Source: Bisporella sp. PMI_857 (lineage: Eukaryota; Ascomycota; Leotiomycetes; Helotiales; Helotiaceae). From it: DNA of 64,000 bases. Shown here piece after piece: positions 45,351-57,700 of the stretch (the stretch's first letter is position 1; every line of letters starts with the position of its first letter). The stretch lies in the NCBI GenBank assembly GCA_021307315.1, contig JAJSPD010000045.1, positions 1 to 64,000 on the forward strand, read 5' to 3'. The notes beneath the pieces are model-generated. The model was not told the DNA's origin and did not search any database. It saw only the letters and a program-made list of their open reading frames with translations. The position numbers and the translations under genes are program-made.

Positions 45351-46994
45351 TCAGTACTCTGCCATCATTTGTCCTGACGCCCTTTTCATAGATGCGTAAT
45401 CAAAGGCAGGTTGGCCTGGGATAATGGCCTTATCGGCGAGTATCTTCAAACTCTCCCATTTGATAGCGTGCATCTCAGTCATGTACTTCGGAAAGTTCCA
45501 CCCCTCCCCAGTCATCAGTCGCAAGATATTGGAGATTCCTGTGTCAAGAGGCTCGATACCCTCCGGGAAGAATTTGTACCATTCATCTCTATCCCAGCGA
45601 TCTTCGGAAATCCCTCCATGACTTCTATCCCAAGCTGCCACAACTCTTTTCAGTCCTTTACTCTTCCTGTTCTTTCTTCCGATTTCTATTGGTTTTGATT
45701 TGCCTCTACCGCCTAGTTTTGTTGGCTTTTTTAAATCTTTGAGACTTTCCTCATTCAATACGTTGTATGCTTCAATACATTTGCGGAGATCCCATTCATC
45801 CTTGAAGTTAGCCAAGAAGAGCTGTTGATCAGGATCTTTGGGAACGTAATGCCGCATCAGCATCATTTTTGCCGAAAGAGGGTTTAGGGCATGCACAAAC
45901 AGTCTTCTTGTTCTCATCGCTTGATTTGCAAGTGTATATGCATTCGCGTACAGCGGCTGTTGGAATCCACTGAAACCAGGGCCGGACTTCTTTTGAAGGA
46001 ACGCGGATCTGTAATTGTGTAAAGATGCCGTATTCTCGTACCAGAGACTGCAGCGGCGCAGACGAAGCATATTGGCAGTCTCGCCCTCAGCAAAGTCAAG
46101 GGCACATTCAAAATCCATATCCAACATCTCCATCATATCCTTGAGCCAGATGTCGTAAAATTGAAGGTAGCGATATTTCTCGATCCCTTGCTCTGATGCT
46201 GTTCCAAAAGGCACCGGCAGCATCATTGATTGCACGAGATCCTTACCTCGGCGAGGCTTGCCTGTAAGCCTTCCGTTTATCTCTACATGGTCCTCCTCTA
46301 CGGTTACTTTGGCCCGAACGACATTGCGTATGCGGAAAAATGGAAGGAAGATTGCATCGCAGAGCGCTGGCCACCTCATAGGAAATAGCCTCTCTGTATC
46401 TAAAGCTTGTAAATGGTTTGCCGTGTGAGAAAATACTCGTCGCGGATGATCCTTCACAAGCCAAGTAGCTTTACATTGCGCAGGAAGATAGATTTCAAGG
46501 TGCCGTATGCCGCTAAATTGTGAAAGGGTGTCGACGAGGTCATTAACCTTATACCAAAGGCATAACTCTTGGCCTTCTTCGTCGTCGGACTCAACGGGAG
46601 CTCCAATAACAACCAGGATCTTCTTTGCTTTGTGGTATGGGTAGTTTTGAAAGCCATGAGAGGAGACACTCTCAAGAAACCAGTCGAATCTGCGTTCATT
46701 AGAAATCCTGATCCATGCTCCGTATATAGCATTGGGAACAATGGAGAATGTAAGCGTTTCCCGGCCGTAATACGCAGTAGCTTCTTCATATATTTGACGA
46801 CTGACACGTAGAATCGCTAGACTATCAATTGGCTTTGAAGAAGATCCACCTCGTTTCTTTTGGGAAGGTGTATGCTGTTGCTCAGGCTCAGAGGTAAATG
46901 CCTTAGGAATGAAGAAATCCCAGATCATATCGCGAATTTCCCGTGGAAACATGAAAAAATTTCCCAGACTGGCATCAAGATCGAGTGTAGCCAT
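45351..46994 (-). CDS. F-box/2EXR-like domain protein
   Basis: A single exon from the ATG at 46994 encodes 547 residues; the frame is open upstream to a TTG at 47057 only. Near the N-terminus, FFMFPREIRDMIWDFF is the short F-box/2EXR-like motif common in fungal proteins of this size. It is followed by LAILRVSRQIYEEATAYYG, which is the usual next helix. The remaining 400 residues have no recognised domain and include a Lys/Arg-rich patch near residue 460. F-box proteins can act as substrate adaptors of SCF ubiquitin ligases, but many fungal members are uncharacterised and no partner is implied here. Confidence 0.75.
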   Translation of the reverse strand: MATLDLDASLGNFFMFPREIRDMIWDFFIPKAFTSEPEQQHTPSQKKRGGSSSKPIDSLAILRVSRQIYEEATAYYGRETLTFSIVPNAIYGAWIRISNERRFDWFLESVSSHGFQNYPYHKAKKILVVIGAPVESDDEEGQELCLWYKVNDLVDTLSQFSGIRHLEIYLPAQCKATWLVKDHPRRVFSHTANHLQALDTERLFPMRWPALCDAIFLPFFRIRNVVRAKVTVEEDHVEINGRLTGKPRRGKDLVQSMMLPVPFGTASEQGIEKYRYLQFYDIWLKDMMEMLDMDFECALDFAEGETANMLRLRRCSLWYENTASLHNYRSAFLQKKSGPGFSGFQQPLYANAYTLANQAMRTRRLFVHALNPLSAKMMLMRHYVPKDPDQQLFLANFKDEWDLRKCIEAYNVLNEESLKDLKKPTKLGGRGKSKPIEIGRKNRKSKGLKRVVAAWDRSHGGISEDRWDRDEWYKFFPEGIEPLDTGISNILRLMTGEGWNFPKYMTEMHAIKWESLKILADKAIIPGQPAFDYASMKRASGQMMAEY

Positions 46995-48378
46995 TGCTTC
47001 AAAGTGGTTATTGGTATGATATGAAGGAATTGCTGCGAAGTAATTGAATTGGGGCAAAGACGTTTAGTTAAAGATCTTCCATAATGAGGGTATTTGCAAC
47101 GTTGTGATTTTTGTGAGCCGTAAGAAAGGTTGGATTGATCGAGAGATGAGAAACTATATATAAGAAAAATATTTAGCTGATATCAAATGAGGCGGCGTAC
47201 TCCCCACTGAACTATATTTTGAACCGACTATTGGGCTAGGGAAATGTCGGGAAACTTTATTCACTTCTATATGAACTAATATTTAGCGCGATGATAAACC
47301 ATATTCTATTTAAAACCCATAATTAGCAGTGAATTAGAAATCGGGAGTCCATTCGAATATTGAGTCCCATGATCCATAACATGGTACAGAGATCAGTATC
47401 AATGCTGGAATTACTACCATACTTCCAACTCTATCCCTATATGTAGGCTTTTGCTGAGTCGTTAGCTAGTATATAAGGTATAGCCGCAATCTGAGTTCCT
47501 AAAATACAGTAACTAGGCGGCTATGACTACATGCAGATACAAGCTTCAGTTCTCTAACTAAGGAGAGAAAGATAAGAAGTGAAAGGCTCTTAATATCGTA
47601 GAAATTGTTGCTTCAAAACAGAAGCATAAAGTTTATACACGCCGATACAAACAATGCACTGCTTCGCTGTGAGTTTCTACCGGGAACTATACTACTCTCA
47701 ACAGCAGACGTCCAAAGCCTCATTGACAAGTTTCACGAGGACCGATTAATCCATCGCCTTCATTTTCGCGTCATAGTTCGCAAATTCAGTATTTACCCAG
47801 AAGAGCACGCTAGAAATATCATTGAGGTGCTTCAACGCATCTGACTTCCATATTCTCTACTTTTACCTGATATGCTAGCATAATAAAGAATAAGCAACCA
47901 TACAATTTTATGAATCTGCGTAAATGAGTTTAATAAAGCGTACTAAGCTTAGAAGCTGTAAGTTAATACAAATATTCTGTGAAGCGGTTAGGAAAACACA
48001 GGCTATAAAAGATCCGTTACAGCTAGGGATAGTGAGGCGGTGTAGGCCATATCTTGCGCCTGTTCGGGTTTGAGGCGCGCTTCCTCGACAAAAGGGGTTT
48101 CCTGTCCAATCTAAGTCTTGTGTAGCCCTTCAAAACGCGGCGCTTGCTTATCGATATTCGCTTGGCGAATATCGATTGGATTCCAATGTTGGACCAACAA
48201 TCCCTCCAAAAGAAACCGGGCCATGACCCTTGATCTAAGTGTTGGAACCTAAAAATAGACTGCTCTTATGGGGATACCAATGCCATAGGATTTTCAATAA
48301 AGTGGTCCATCATTGCTTCGTAGCTTCTCGAGTGACGCACCTACAGATATCAGCCGTTTAATATATCGCTCTCTCACA
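46995..48378. other. divergent intergenic region with chained palindromes
   Basis: Between the start codons of the F-box-like gene (-) and the GTPase gene (+). It contains the palindrome chain at 48150-48199. A short frame at 47605-47844 begins with TTG and is not supported. Confidence 0.55.
48150..48199. promoter_or_regulatory. three end-to-end palindromes upstream of the GTPase gene
   Basis: ATCGATATTCGC/GCGAATATCGAT (48150-48176, 3-bp loop) is followed by ATTGGA-T-TCCAAT (48175-48187) and TGTTGG-A-CCAACA (48187-48199). All arms pair perfectly, and neighbouring palindromes share their edge bases. The block ends 180 bp before the GTPase ATG. It may be a composite binding site or the end of an unknown element. 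Confidence 0.7.
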
Positions 48379-49964
48379 ATGGAAAAGACAGGTTCAAACC
48401 AGTTTGTTCTCAATGAGAACGGAGAGGGACTTTCGACTGCGAAGACGTCATCTTCTCAATTACAGAAGATTCGGCAAATGGGGAAAAAGGAGGTAACGGA
48501 ATGGTTCCTGCGATTCATTTTGAAACGGTAAGGTTATGCTCTGGTGTTTGAAAACCATTTTGATAATACCAAGCTTATTGAGTAAAAGCCGCAACACAAA
48601 GCTTATCCTTATCGTCGGATCTTTGCGCTGTGGGAAGTCCAGATTATTTGAGTCAATCACAGGAGTTACCGGGCACTCCGGAGAAGGCATCCATTCTGGT
48701 AAGTAAGCCTTGGTTTTACTAATCTCTTATATACACTATCCTGATTCTCAGGATTTGATATGTTTCTGAATTTCTGATCCGACTAGTGACCGATGAATAC
48801 CAACTCGAGTCTGTCACTATTGATGGTCAATTCTACATTATTGCAGACACACCCGGTTTCGATGACCCAAAAACAAATAATAAGGCAATCTTCCGGAACA
48901 TCGTGAAATTGCTCGACCTCGTTAGTAATGCCGTTGAGTTCGCTGGTATACTGTACGTCCATGCGACAGGAACAACCCTTTCGACTGGTTCTTCAATGCT
49001 CCTCAAATGGCTCGAAGCTTTCTGTGGACCTGATTACTACCCTCGCGTTACTTTTGTTACCACAATGTGGGACGAATTAGGAACACGTGGAGTACAGACG
49101 CAAAACAGGCTACTCCCGCAGTGGAAGGAGAAATGGGGCAATTTCATACAAGGAGGGTCTAACTTGTACCAGCATGGGAAGTTTTATGACAATGGGGATG
49201 TAACTGATAGAATACTTGACGTAGACACGGATTCAGAAGAGAGGCAGCGCCAAGTCTGGGACATGATATCCCGGTATCATGGACACGGTAATCCTCTGAT
49301 TCCCCTCGTTGTCCAAGAACTCAAAGGCGGCCTTACCATCGAGGATACCACGGCCGGTAAAGCTCTTGGCCTCCAAACTCAACAACTAGTCGTGCTGAAC
49401 CAACCTACTCAGGCTCAACAAGCTCCTCAAGGCCAGGAGCAACCTATGGAAGAAGAGCCAACAGGCCATACTGAAGAAAATTTCGAGTGGCACAATATAC
49501 TCGTCAGTGTAATATCGGGAACTAAAAGAGCGATCTGGGATTTCTTCCTCTGGCTCCGCAATTGTCTGCCTTACGGTTCCCGGTACTGGCCAAGGTGGAC
49601 AGAACGAGGGCTCGAGATAGTCATCCTAATGCCACAAGGCACAGAGATTGCGGTAGGGATGACGACTCGTGGGCCATACTTCTACATTGGTAATAGAACA
49701 TGGTTTCCGTTTAGTAGAGATGAAAATAATTGGGACGATGGTATAAGGAATTTAGGGGACGAGGAGGACTTTGACCTAGTGATTGGAGAGGAGGGGTATC
49801 TTGATCCTGAATCTCTAAATGCACGTATGAATGTCAATTTGGATGATACCGCTCGTGCGCGAGACGAACAAGATTTTCTCGATGCATTTGAGCGTGCCCA
49901 GAACGCCCATGCTGACCAAAACGATACAGAGAAGGGCTGGTTTGGTTGGTGCGCAATCATGTAG
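48379..49964 (+). CDS. AIG1/GIMAP-like P-loop GTPase with C-terminal CaaX box
   Basis: Exons 48379-48527, 48589-48698 and 48787-49964 (introns 61 and 88 bp) encode 478 residues. G1 is G60-SLRCGK-S67, G3 is D107-TPG-F111 with a following DD, and the G4 position reads T179-M-W-D182 in place of NKxD, as in fungal AIG1-like proteins. After the G domain come a Gln/Pro/Glu-rich linker (about 290-320) and a second folded-looking region with many aromatic residues. The protein ends C475-A-I-M478, a CaaX box with X = Met, which predicts farnesylation and membrane attachment. Relatives in animals and plants (GIMAP, AIG1) act in immunity and membrane traffic; the fungal role is unknown. The ATG at 48379 is the first in frame. 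Confidence 0.85.
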
Positions 49965-50606
49965 TTCCAAGTTTGAAGTTCAATTGAATTGTATCACCAA
50001 ATGGATACCTTCCTACACAGCGCTGCTGAAAGTACATGACCAATAGAGCACGGAACTCTGGGTTACGGAAACGTCATCCATGCCTGGAACTTGTTCAACA
50101 GCGCTCCGAGAGGCCAAACATCTCGGTTGATTATGTGGTCAAAGACTTTAAGCTGACCTCGTGGAAAAGCATATAAAATTGATATATAAGATCAGTGTAA
50201 ATCAATGTGCTCTAGGCGATGATATCGAAACTATCAATTTCTTTTAAGTTGTATTCTTGCTTCGGGTGAGCAGCCTAAGCAGCAGCATCTATGTGCCTGG
50301 AGCGGCATCGTTGTGAGGTGACTAGAGCTAGAGCACGGAACTATTGAGAGGCTTGTTAGCTGGCTCCAAAAGTAGTGCCAAATCCATCGAGCCCAGTAGC
50401 ATGCTAGCCATTTAGCTGTTATGTTCAGTGATATAATCAAATTAAGATTTAAATTGTATATGACGAAGGAAAAAAGTGTAAATTTTTTCCTAGTTATAAC
50501 CCATGGCAGGCTCCCAGTTGAGCGGGAAGTGATTGGCTCGATTCCACGCTGGAACCATACAAAAATTATCAATGACGAGAGTTACGACGGGTTATAACAC
50601 ATACAA
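49965..50606. other. intergenic, no gene seen
   Basis: 3' flank of the GTPase. The phrase AGAGCACGGAACT occurs at about 50045 and, as a variant, near 50331. A minus-strand frame at 50234-50572 has no similarity. Confidence 0.45.
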
Positions 50607-50948
50607 TCAGATAGTGACACAGATAACCAGATTCTCTAGCCCGTGGCCCCAGCAGGTCGCATCATACCTGCAATATTGCCAATAAGCAGATCAACAAAGC
50701 TGAATAATCGTTACTTACGGTGGGGGCTGAGGCCCAGGTGTCAGATAACCTCTAGCAGGAGAGCCTCGCATCCCGAGCTGTCTCCCAGATACCATCCCAG
50801 ATGACATTCTAGATGCAAGACTCCGATATGGACGGGAGGGTCCGACAAATATTGGTTCTTTCAGACATTGTCAGCATATTTAAACCCATTATCTATACCA
50901 GGGCATGGACTTACCAGACAAAGCCAAGCTCGTCCGAACCCTCAGATT
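50607..50948 (-). CDS. cryptic small spliced gene, partial model
   Basis: Two strong introns on the minus strand keep one frame open: 50858-50914 (GTAAGT, TGCTGAC branch, AAAG end) and 50668-50718 (GTAAGT, TTGCAG end). Exon pieces are about 50915-50948, 50719-50857 and 50607-50667. The central exon reads PIFVGPSRPYRSLASRMSSG, then GMVSGRQLGMRGSPARGYL and TPGPQPPP, which is Arg/Gly/Pro-rich. The last exon would end at a TGA at 50609-50607. The 5' end is unresolved: in this frame a TGA lies just upstream, so another exon is needed further up (perhaps near 51080). I do not recognise the family. Confidence 0.35.
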
Positions 50949-51376
50949 TCACCTTCACTTCCTTAAGTTTCATAGATGTTGACTAGAAGAGATTTCTTGG
51001 GTTGGCATCATGCCGCTTGCCAGAACATTAGTCGTTGTGCTGCGGCTATAGCGATCGTTGGTGCTTTGATGGCGCCATTGTGATAGATTTGATATTAATA
51101 TGCTAGATGCTTGGTAAATGGATAACCTCATCTAGAAGAGCGCTAGCCTCAAAAAGGAAATACAGACCTTACCGACCGATCAAAACTGACGCGCAGGGAG
51201 AAACCATCATTTGGCAATAGAATTTATTTACTCCTTAAATTGCCACTGGTGTTGGTAGAGAAGAGGGTGGTTTAGTCATAACATTTCATTAATCTATCTC
51301 TGCACACTCACCAAAACCCGAACGCCTAGGTCATATACTTCCATATACTCATCAAAATATCAAACATACACTGAAA
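50949..51376. other. short intergenic stretch, possibly the 5' part of the cryptic gene
   Basis: It may contain the missing first exon(s) of the cryptic minus-strand gene. An ATG at about 51088 on the minus strand is followed by frames that need splicing. The right end is the 3' flank of BRN1. Confidence 0.4.
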
Positions 51377-54164
51377 CTACCCGCCAACCGTAATTTCGGC
51401 TGTGTGATCCTTCCTGATATCCAGTTCCATGAGGCCCTCCTTCTTGTCGATCACTAGCCCCTTCTCATTGGCCAGATGAAGTAAACAAATGAAGCAATAG
51501 CTCGTTGAGATATCGTTCAGTGCCTGCTTGGGATACACAGCCTGAAGATTCTGCATGACGGATGTGAATTTTAGGCTGCCATCCTCGCCTTTCTTGACTT
51601 CTGGTAGAGGAGTGGCTTGTCTGCTTGGTGTAGGCGATAGTTTCTAGCCATGTTAGTAGCTAGTCATTTATAATATTTAGCAGAACTTACAGAATCAAGG
51701 GCATCTATGCCCATTCCTTTCCATAACTCCTCTTTCAGTCTGCGTACATCAACCTTCGTGGCAACACGGGCATATTGCACATATTCTGGTCTCAATCTTC
51801 GACTCTGTGTAACAAGTTGGGAGCCAAATGCGCTTTCACCGTTCGTAGGCTGACTCGAATTGCCATTAAGAGCATCGGCTATTCCATTCATACCCACTTC
51901 GCCTCCATCCTCGACGCCGGGAGAGAAGTGGTCACGGGCATCCGCAAACTCCATGTCGTCGTCATCGTCAATGCCACCAGGCATGGGCAAGCCATCATCT
52001 TGGAAGAAATTGGCATCATAGTCTCCTTGAGGTGCGACATCGTCTCCAGTAGTGATAGGGCCTTCCTTTCGTGCCCAAAATGCTTCGTCCATCTCGCCAT
52101 CGGGTGTGTCTTCTTCCTTCTGTTGACCAAAAGTACTCGTCTTTGCGCCGAAGCCTGATCTGCGACTCCCCATCCGGGCTTTAGGTTTCAAGAACAAGCG
52201 AAGCAGTTGTTTAGAGTTGAAGTGCTTGTCGTCCGGAAGGAGATTTCTGGTTTTTGATTTCCAGTCCTTCTTTGGTAATGAGATGACTGTATTCGAGGAC
52301 GCCTGGGTATAGATACTTTCTGCTAAAGATGGGTTCAAAGGCGACAGGAAGTCTATTTCGAAGGGTTCCTTTTCCTTCCTTGTTTTGGCTGCCGTGGCTG
52401 GCTTGTTGATGTCCTTTATTTTACGGATACGCCAATGCTCGGGCCCCGCCCAATTCTTCTGCAGAGCTTGATCAAAGTAACTCAAGATAGCATCATGTGA
52501 GCCCTCAGTCTTCCCTCCCCTGTCCAAGGACACGACGAATTCTCCGGTCTCCGGATCGAATACGCCGGTACCACCTTCCCCATCCTCACCATCACCACCA
52601 CCCATACCATCATTATCAAGGCCACCGTCATGAACACGCATCCGAGTTTCGATAGCAGCATCTCGTGCCCAAGCTTCACCTCCCTCCCCAAATCCAGCAT
52701 CAGCTGGGATGTCAAAATTTCCAACCAGCCCGTCATCATCATCGTCAAAGCCAGCTGGATTTTCATCGTCAAGGTATATTCCTGATGTATCGCCAGTCCC
52801 ACGTGTCCCATCTGGCTTATCTTTCTCCTGTCGCCAGTCCTCGGGAGCTTTGAGGAAGGGAATATCCATTGATCCCGATGGATCGCCTAGGTCAAAGTTT
52901 TTCAAGGATGGGCAAATATCTTGCTCGTCTAAGTTATCGAGATTAGAAAAGAATTTCGATCCGAGAGCCCCAACGTCAATTTCAATATCTTCTTGGCCCT
53001 CGGTCTCCGTCGCAACCGAACTAATAGTTGAATCTGGTTCGACTTCTTCTTGAATCGTGTTCTGGTTCCTTCTTGTCCGGTTTTCCGCTGAGGCATCTCC
53101 TGCATCATCACTGCTGTCGAAAACAATACGGCCTTGCGAATCGATGGCGAGGTGATTTAATAGAAGTCCTTTTGCTCCTCCTTCATCAAAGTCGGCGGAT
53201 GCTTTCTTGAACAAGGGGTCAACTGCGAACTCGAGCTCAAACTTTTTCAGCTGAAGAGAAGCGAACGACGGAGCTAAAGTCGCCTCTGAGGATCGTTGAG
53301 CCTAGAACATGATTAGAATGGCTCGGTAATCATTACAAACATGACAAGAAACCGAAAAATTGAAGTATAAATACCCTCTTCTTAGGCTTCTTCCTAACGA
53401 CACCGTCTTCATCCTCAACCTCTTCTTCGCTCTCTTCTCCTTCCTCGTTCTCTTCGCGCTTCTTTTTGCTATTTCCGCTGTCCGCTAGACCACTCAAAAG
53501 TTTCCCCGTCTCTGTAGCTACACTATCGACTCTGCTTGTGTAAATCTTTACACACCCGTCCAACGTGCAGCTGGCCTTCTGGAAGTTGACGCCGTCGCCT
53601 TCCTTTAATAATGACATATCATGGAAGTAGTCGATGAGAGCAAAATTCCACGAGTTCGCCGCATTGATCTTGTTGTCTGTTGCCATTTTCATCCACTCCT
53701 CAAAGTTGGCCAATATGGGTACTCTCTTCATAGGCGTGACTGCTGTTCCTCCTACCATCATTACTCCTCCATCAAGATCAACACCTTTCCCGCCTCCTCG
53801 CCGCGGAGTCTTAGGATTCGAGGAGGGCGATGAATTCTCCGATCCTTCAAAACTTGCATGCCGTATAGGAGTTGCTGCAGCTTTTATCTGGTTGATCTTG
53901 ACATCTTGTAGAGCATGTCTCGACTGTAGCCGTTTTGCCTTTTCTTGCGCGTCATCGTTCAATGGTATTCTACGCATAGTTAGTATATCATCTCTGGTGG
54001 TAGGGGAGCAAGAACACGGCCACAAAACATCAAGCTTGCGCTTATATGAATACATCGACGAAATGCGAAACTTACTTCACCGGAGATTTGAAAGGTGATG
54101 CGCCGATAGAACCGGAAGCCACACGTCCATTACTTCCCCGTGGCGCCTGTGCAACTCGAGGCAT
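51377..54164 (-). CDS. BRN1: condensin complex subunit 2 (barren/Brn1, kleisin)
   Basis: Exons 54076-54164, 53375-53969, 51691-53301 and 51377-51643, with introns of 106, 73 and 47 bp, encode 853 residues. Conserved marks are RIPLNDDAQEKAKRLQSRHA near the start, NSWNFALIDYFHDM, the ASCTLDGCVKIYTSRVDSVA block, APSFASLQLKKFELEFAVDP, and the winged-helix end ISTSYCFICLLHLANEKGL. Acidic stretches near residues 210-220 and 240-290 are typical. The protein is the kleisin that closes the Smc2-Smc4 ring and is needed for mitotic chromosome condensation in the nucleus. All four exons join in frame with consensus splice sites. It is divergent from the exchanger gene. Confidence 0.95.
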
Positions 54165-54742
54165 TATGTTGGCGATTTGTCGATGGGTAAAAAATTAGTC
54201 GTCGAATGTATGGTTTTCTGCTGAATGTTTTCGCAAGTCAACCGCGAACGCGACTGTAAACAATGGCCTAAGGCTGCAACATAATAAAGTGGGGTTGTCG
54301 TGAATTAGGGCTTGGCAAGGATCAGATCGGTTCCTGGGCAAGCTGACTAAGTCAAGCCCGCCTCCATTCTGCTTCAGTGGCCAGCAGCTATGAGGGGCGT
54401 CTCGTCCCTGTCATACAGATGTTCATATTCACTATTTGATATCTAGGATTTCTTTTATGGCTTGTGGTATTAGGTATTCTCCTTATTCTCACTGTTGTGC
54501 TTTTCCTCCTCTCTGTGTCCAGGGTCACCATCATCGGCCTGCTGATTGGTTATTCTATTCATGATCAAGCCAACGTCACACTGCTTCGTCGTTCTCGAAG
54601 CTTGGCTGCCAACTCCACATCACCAAGGAGCTTTCCCTCGCCTCCCCAAATATCTTAGTGCTATAAAATGCCAAATCCTCTACAACTCTGAAGCCCATAC
54701 TCACCACCCTGTGCCAAGAAAGGCCATGCCTAGATCTCTAGA
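54165..54742. promoter_or_regulatory. divergent promoter BRN1 / Ca2+ exchanger
   Basis: 578 bp between the two start codons. The right end carries an upstream ATG (54726) whose short frame overlaps the exchanger start. I see no clear TATA box for either gene. Confidence 0.45.
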
Positions 54743-54755
54743 ATGCGAACAATAA
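54726..54755 (+). promoter_or_regulatory. overlapping uORF at the exchanger start
   Basis: An ATG at 54726 opens a nine-codon frame, MPRSLECEQ, that stops at 54753-54755, past the exchanger ATG at 54743 and in another frame. Ribosomes that use it cannot start at 54743 without moving back, so it would be expected to lower translation, provided transcripts begin upstream of 54726. Confidence 0.6.
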
Positions 54756-57700
54756 CGCCAGCCCTGGCATTGCGCCAATCAAAACGGCCAGTCTACCGGA
54801 GCTTCCGCGCATTCTACATTACTATCTTGATCCTGTCTCTACTTGCGCTTGTGACTTTAGTAGCAGATCAAACCGCACGATATCGTCATGGACCTGACTA
54901 TGGACTCGCACAAAGACGGGCTCTGGTACAACTTGATCCGACGCGACTAATAAAGAGAGATGAAGAGGTACATCATGCACCCTGCAACCTAATAAACATC
55001 AAACTAAGAATACAATGCAGTGTCGCCTTGTTCACCAGGCCAAGGATAAATGCGCATTCATACGAGCCAATTGTCCCGACGAAGAGGCCGGCCTCTTCTC
55101 CTACCTCTCCTTATATTACTGCAATCTAAGCAATGCGCAGCCCGTCGCATTCATCATCCTGGCACTATGGCTCGCTTTACTCTTCACAACAATCGGTATT
55201 GCGGCAAGCGACTTCTTCTGCATCAATTTGTCGACAATTGCCTCAATACTGGGTATGAGTGAAAGTATGGCGGGGGTGACTTTTTTGGCATTCGGCAACG
55301 GCAGCCCCGATGTCTTTTCAACCTTTGCTGCCATGAGCTCACATAGTGGAAGTCTGGCCATTGGCGAGTTGATGGGAGCTGCAGGATTTATCACGGCGGT
55401 GGTTGCAGGGTCTATGGCATTGGTTCGGGAATTTAAAGTGGGCAAGAAGACATTCGTTCGCGATGTAGGCTTCTTCATCGTGGCGGCAAGTTTCAGCATG
55501 GTCTTCCTCTCTGATGGAGCTCTACATCTATGGGAATGTTGCGTTATGATAGCATTCTATGTTTTTTATGTCATAGTCGTGGTCGTGTGGCACTGGTATC
55601 TTGGACGACGCCGGAGACAGCGTGAACGAGAAGCAGCAGCCAGAGGACACTACCTAACTACTTCCAACGAGGAATTAGAGGCTTCGGAGGAGAATGAGGA
55701 TGATGATGAAGATGCACCTGCTGGCGAAAGGCGGTATAGGGATGAAGAGGACTTTGAAGCTCTAGAACGCGGTGCAAGTCCGGCCTTCGAAAATCGGAGA
55801 AGCGAGGAAAGTGACGAGGATGGCGATGAGGCAATACAACATGCAGCAGAAATGGCTAGCAATATGCGTGTCACTAGGCGACAAGGGAGCAGGAGGAATA
55901 CTATAACACCAATACGACCTAGTCTTGTGGGGGCACTTGAATTTAGATCAGTGTTAAACTCCCTTCAAAAATCTCGCGGCTCACATTCAAGGTCTATCCA
56001 TCTTCGCCGATACTCGGACGACCCTTCTACCAATGCTATGCAACTTGATGGCCAGAACGAATCAAGGCAGTCGAGGAACTTTTTTACAGATGTCCCTGAT
56101 GGTAGTGACTCGACCGATCTCATTACACCCGTGAACGACTCGCCAAAAGCGACTTCTACCAGGGGAAGAGCTGTTTCCATGAACGATGTTGGCGACCACG
56201 TAGTAGCTTCAGCTGCATTCAGCGTAGCTAAGGTCCCTGATATAGGTCTGGTTGCTGCTACGCCCACATTCCCACAGCATCTTCAAGTGCCCGGCGAACC
56301 TTCGCACGATTTTGGATCGCAGACCGATCCATCAACTCCCACTGTTTCCGTTACTCCTCCTCCTTCGACGGGCCATCGAACTAGAGACCCTAGTCCTGCA
56401 GCTTCCCATGAACGTCAAAAACATGGCAACACGCTTCTTACACCGGAACACCATTTTCCTGGTGCCAAACATCTTAGAGTGGATTTCTTCAAACAGGGTC
56501 GACAAGCGGTTGATTCGCCAGTTGATTCGCCCAGGACAGTTAGACCTAAGCAGCCGACTCAGTTGCACATTCCACATTATTCGTCAAGAGAAAGTTCGCA
56601 TTCACGCAGTCTATCACCCGCGACAGAATTTCCAAGATATACTGATTCTCCTCTTACCATCTCCAACCGTGGCTCGAGGCCCCCAAGCATTTCGTTGCCA
56701 GATCCCACTCTTACTTCTGACTCGGTCTATACTCATCTTTCAGATGAACAACAAGATAAACCAATAAAATGGTGGCCTTATCGCTTTCTGCCGAGTCCTT
56801 ATACCCTATGCTCTGTATTATTTCCGACACTTTGCACATGGTCAGACAAGAGTATATGGGATAAATTTGTCAGCATAGTATCAGCACCAAGCATCTTCCT
56901 ATTGGCAATTACCCTTCCAGTAGTAGAGTCGGAATCCAGAGATGAACCCAAAGACGAACCACAACTAGATTTAGAGCCTAGGAGATCAAACGCAAAAACC
57001 AGAAGTGGCGCATCAGCTCCTTTGTTGACACCAGATAGTCCATCCTTGGAACAGGAGCCCGAGTGGCAACGCTACAGGCGAGCGACATTGACGCGTGATC
57101 GTTCGCCATCAATAAAAGGTCTTAATGGGGGACACAATGCAGCGGCACTAGCGATATCGACCGAGAATATTCATCGCCATACCCACCACCCGGACCCCGA
57201 TTCTTTACAGTATAAGCGACCGTTAGTGGAGCAACATGCTAAACCACCAGCGCCCATTAACCCACCTCAGGACTGGAATCGCTGGCTAGTCTCGCTCCAG
57301 ATATTCACAGCGCCTCTATTTGTTATCGTTATCATATGGGCCAACACTGAAGATGGTGATGGGAGATCTCTTTTGAAGTTGGTTCTATACTCTCTTATCG
57401 CATCTCTTGTCGTCTACGGTATACTGGTTCTTACCACGACGCCAATGAAGCCACCTAAATTCCGCTTTTTATTTTGTTTCCTAGGTTTCGTAGTGGCGAT
57501 CGCTTGGATCTCTACCATTGCGAATGAGGTTGTTGGAGTGCTGAAGGCTTTCGGGGTCATCCTTGGAATATCCGATGCAATCTTGGGTCTCACGATCTTT
57601 GCAGTTGGAAACTCTCTCGGCGATCTGGTTGCAGACATCACCGTTGCTAAACTTGGATATCCAGTGATGGCTTTGTCCGCTTGTTTTGGTGGGCCGATGC

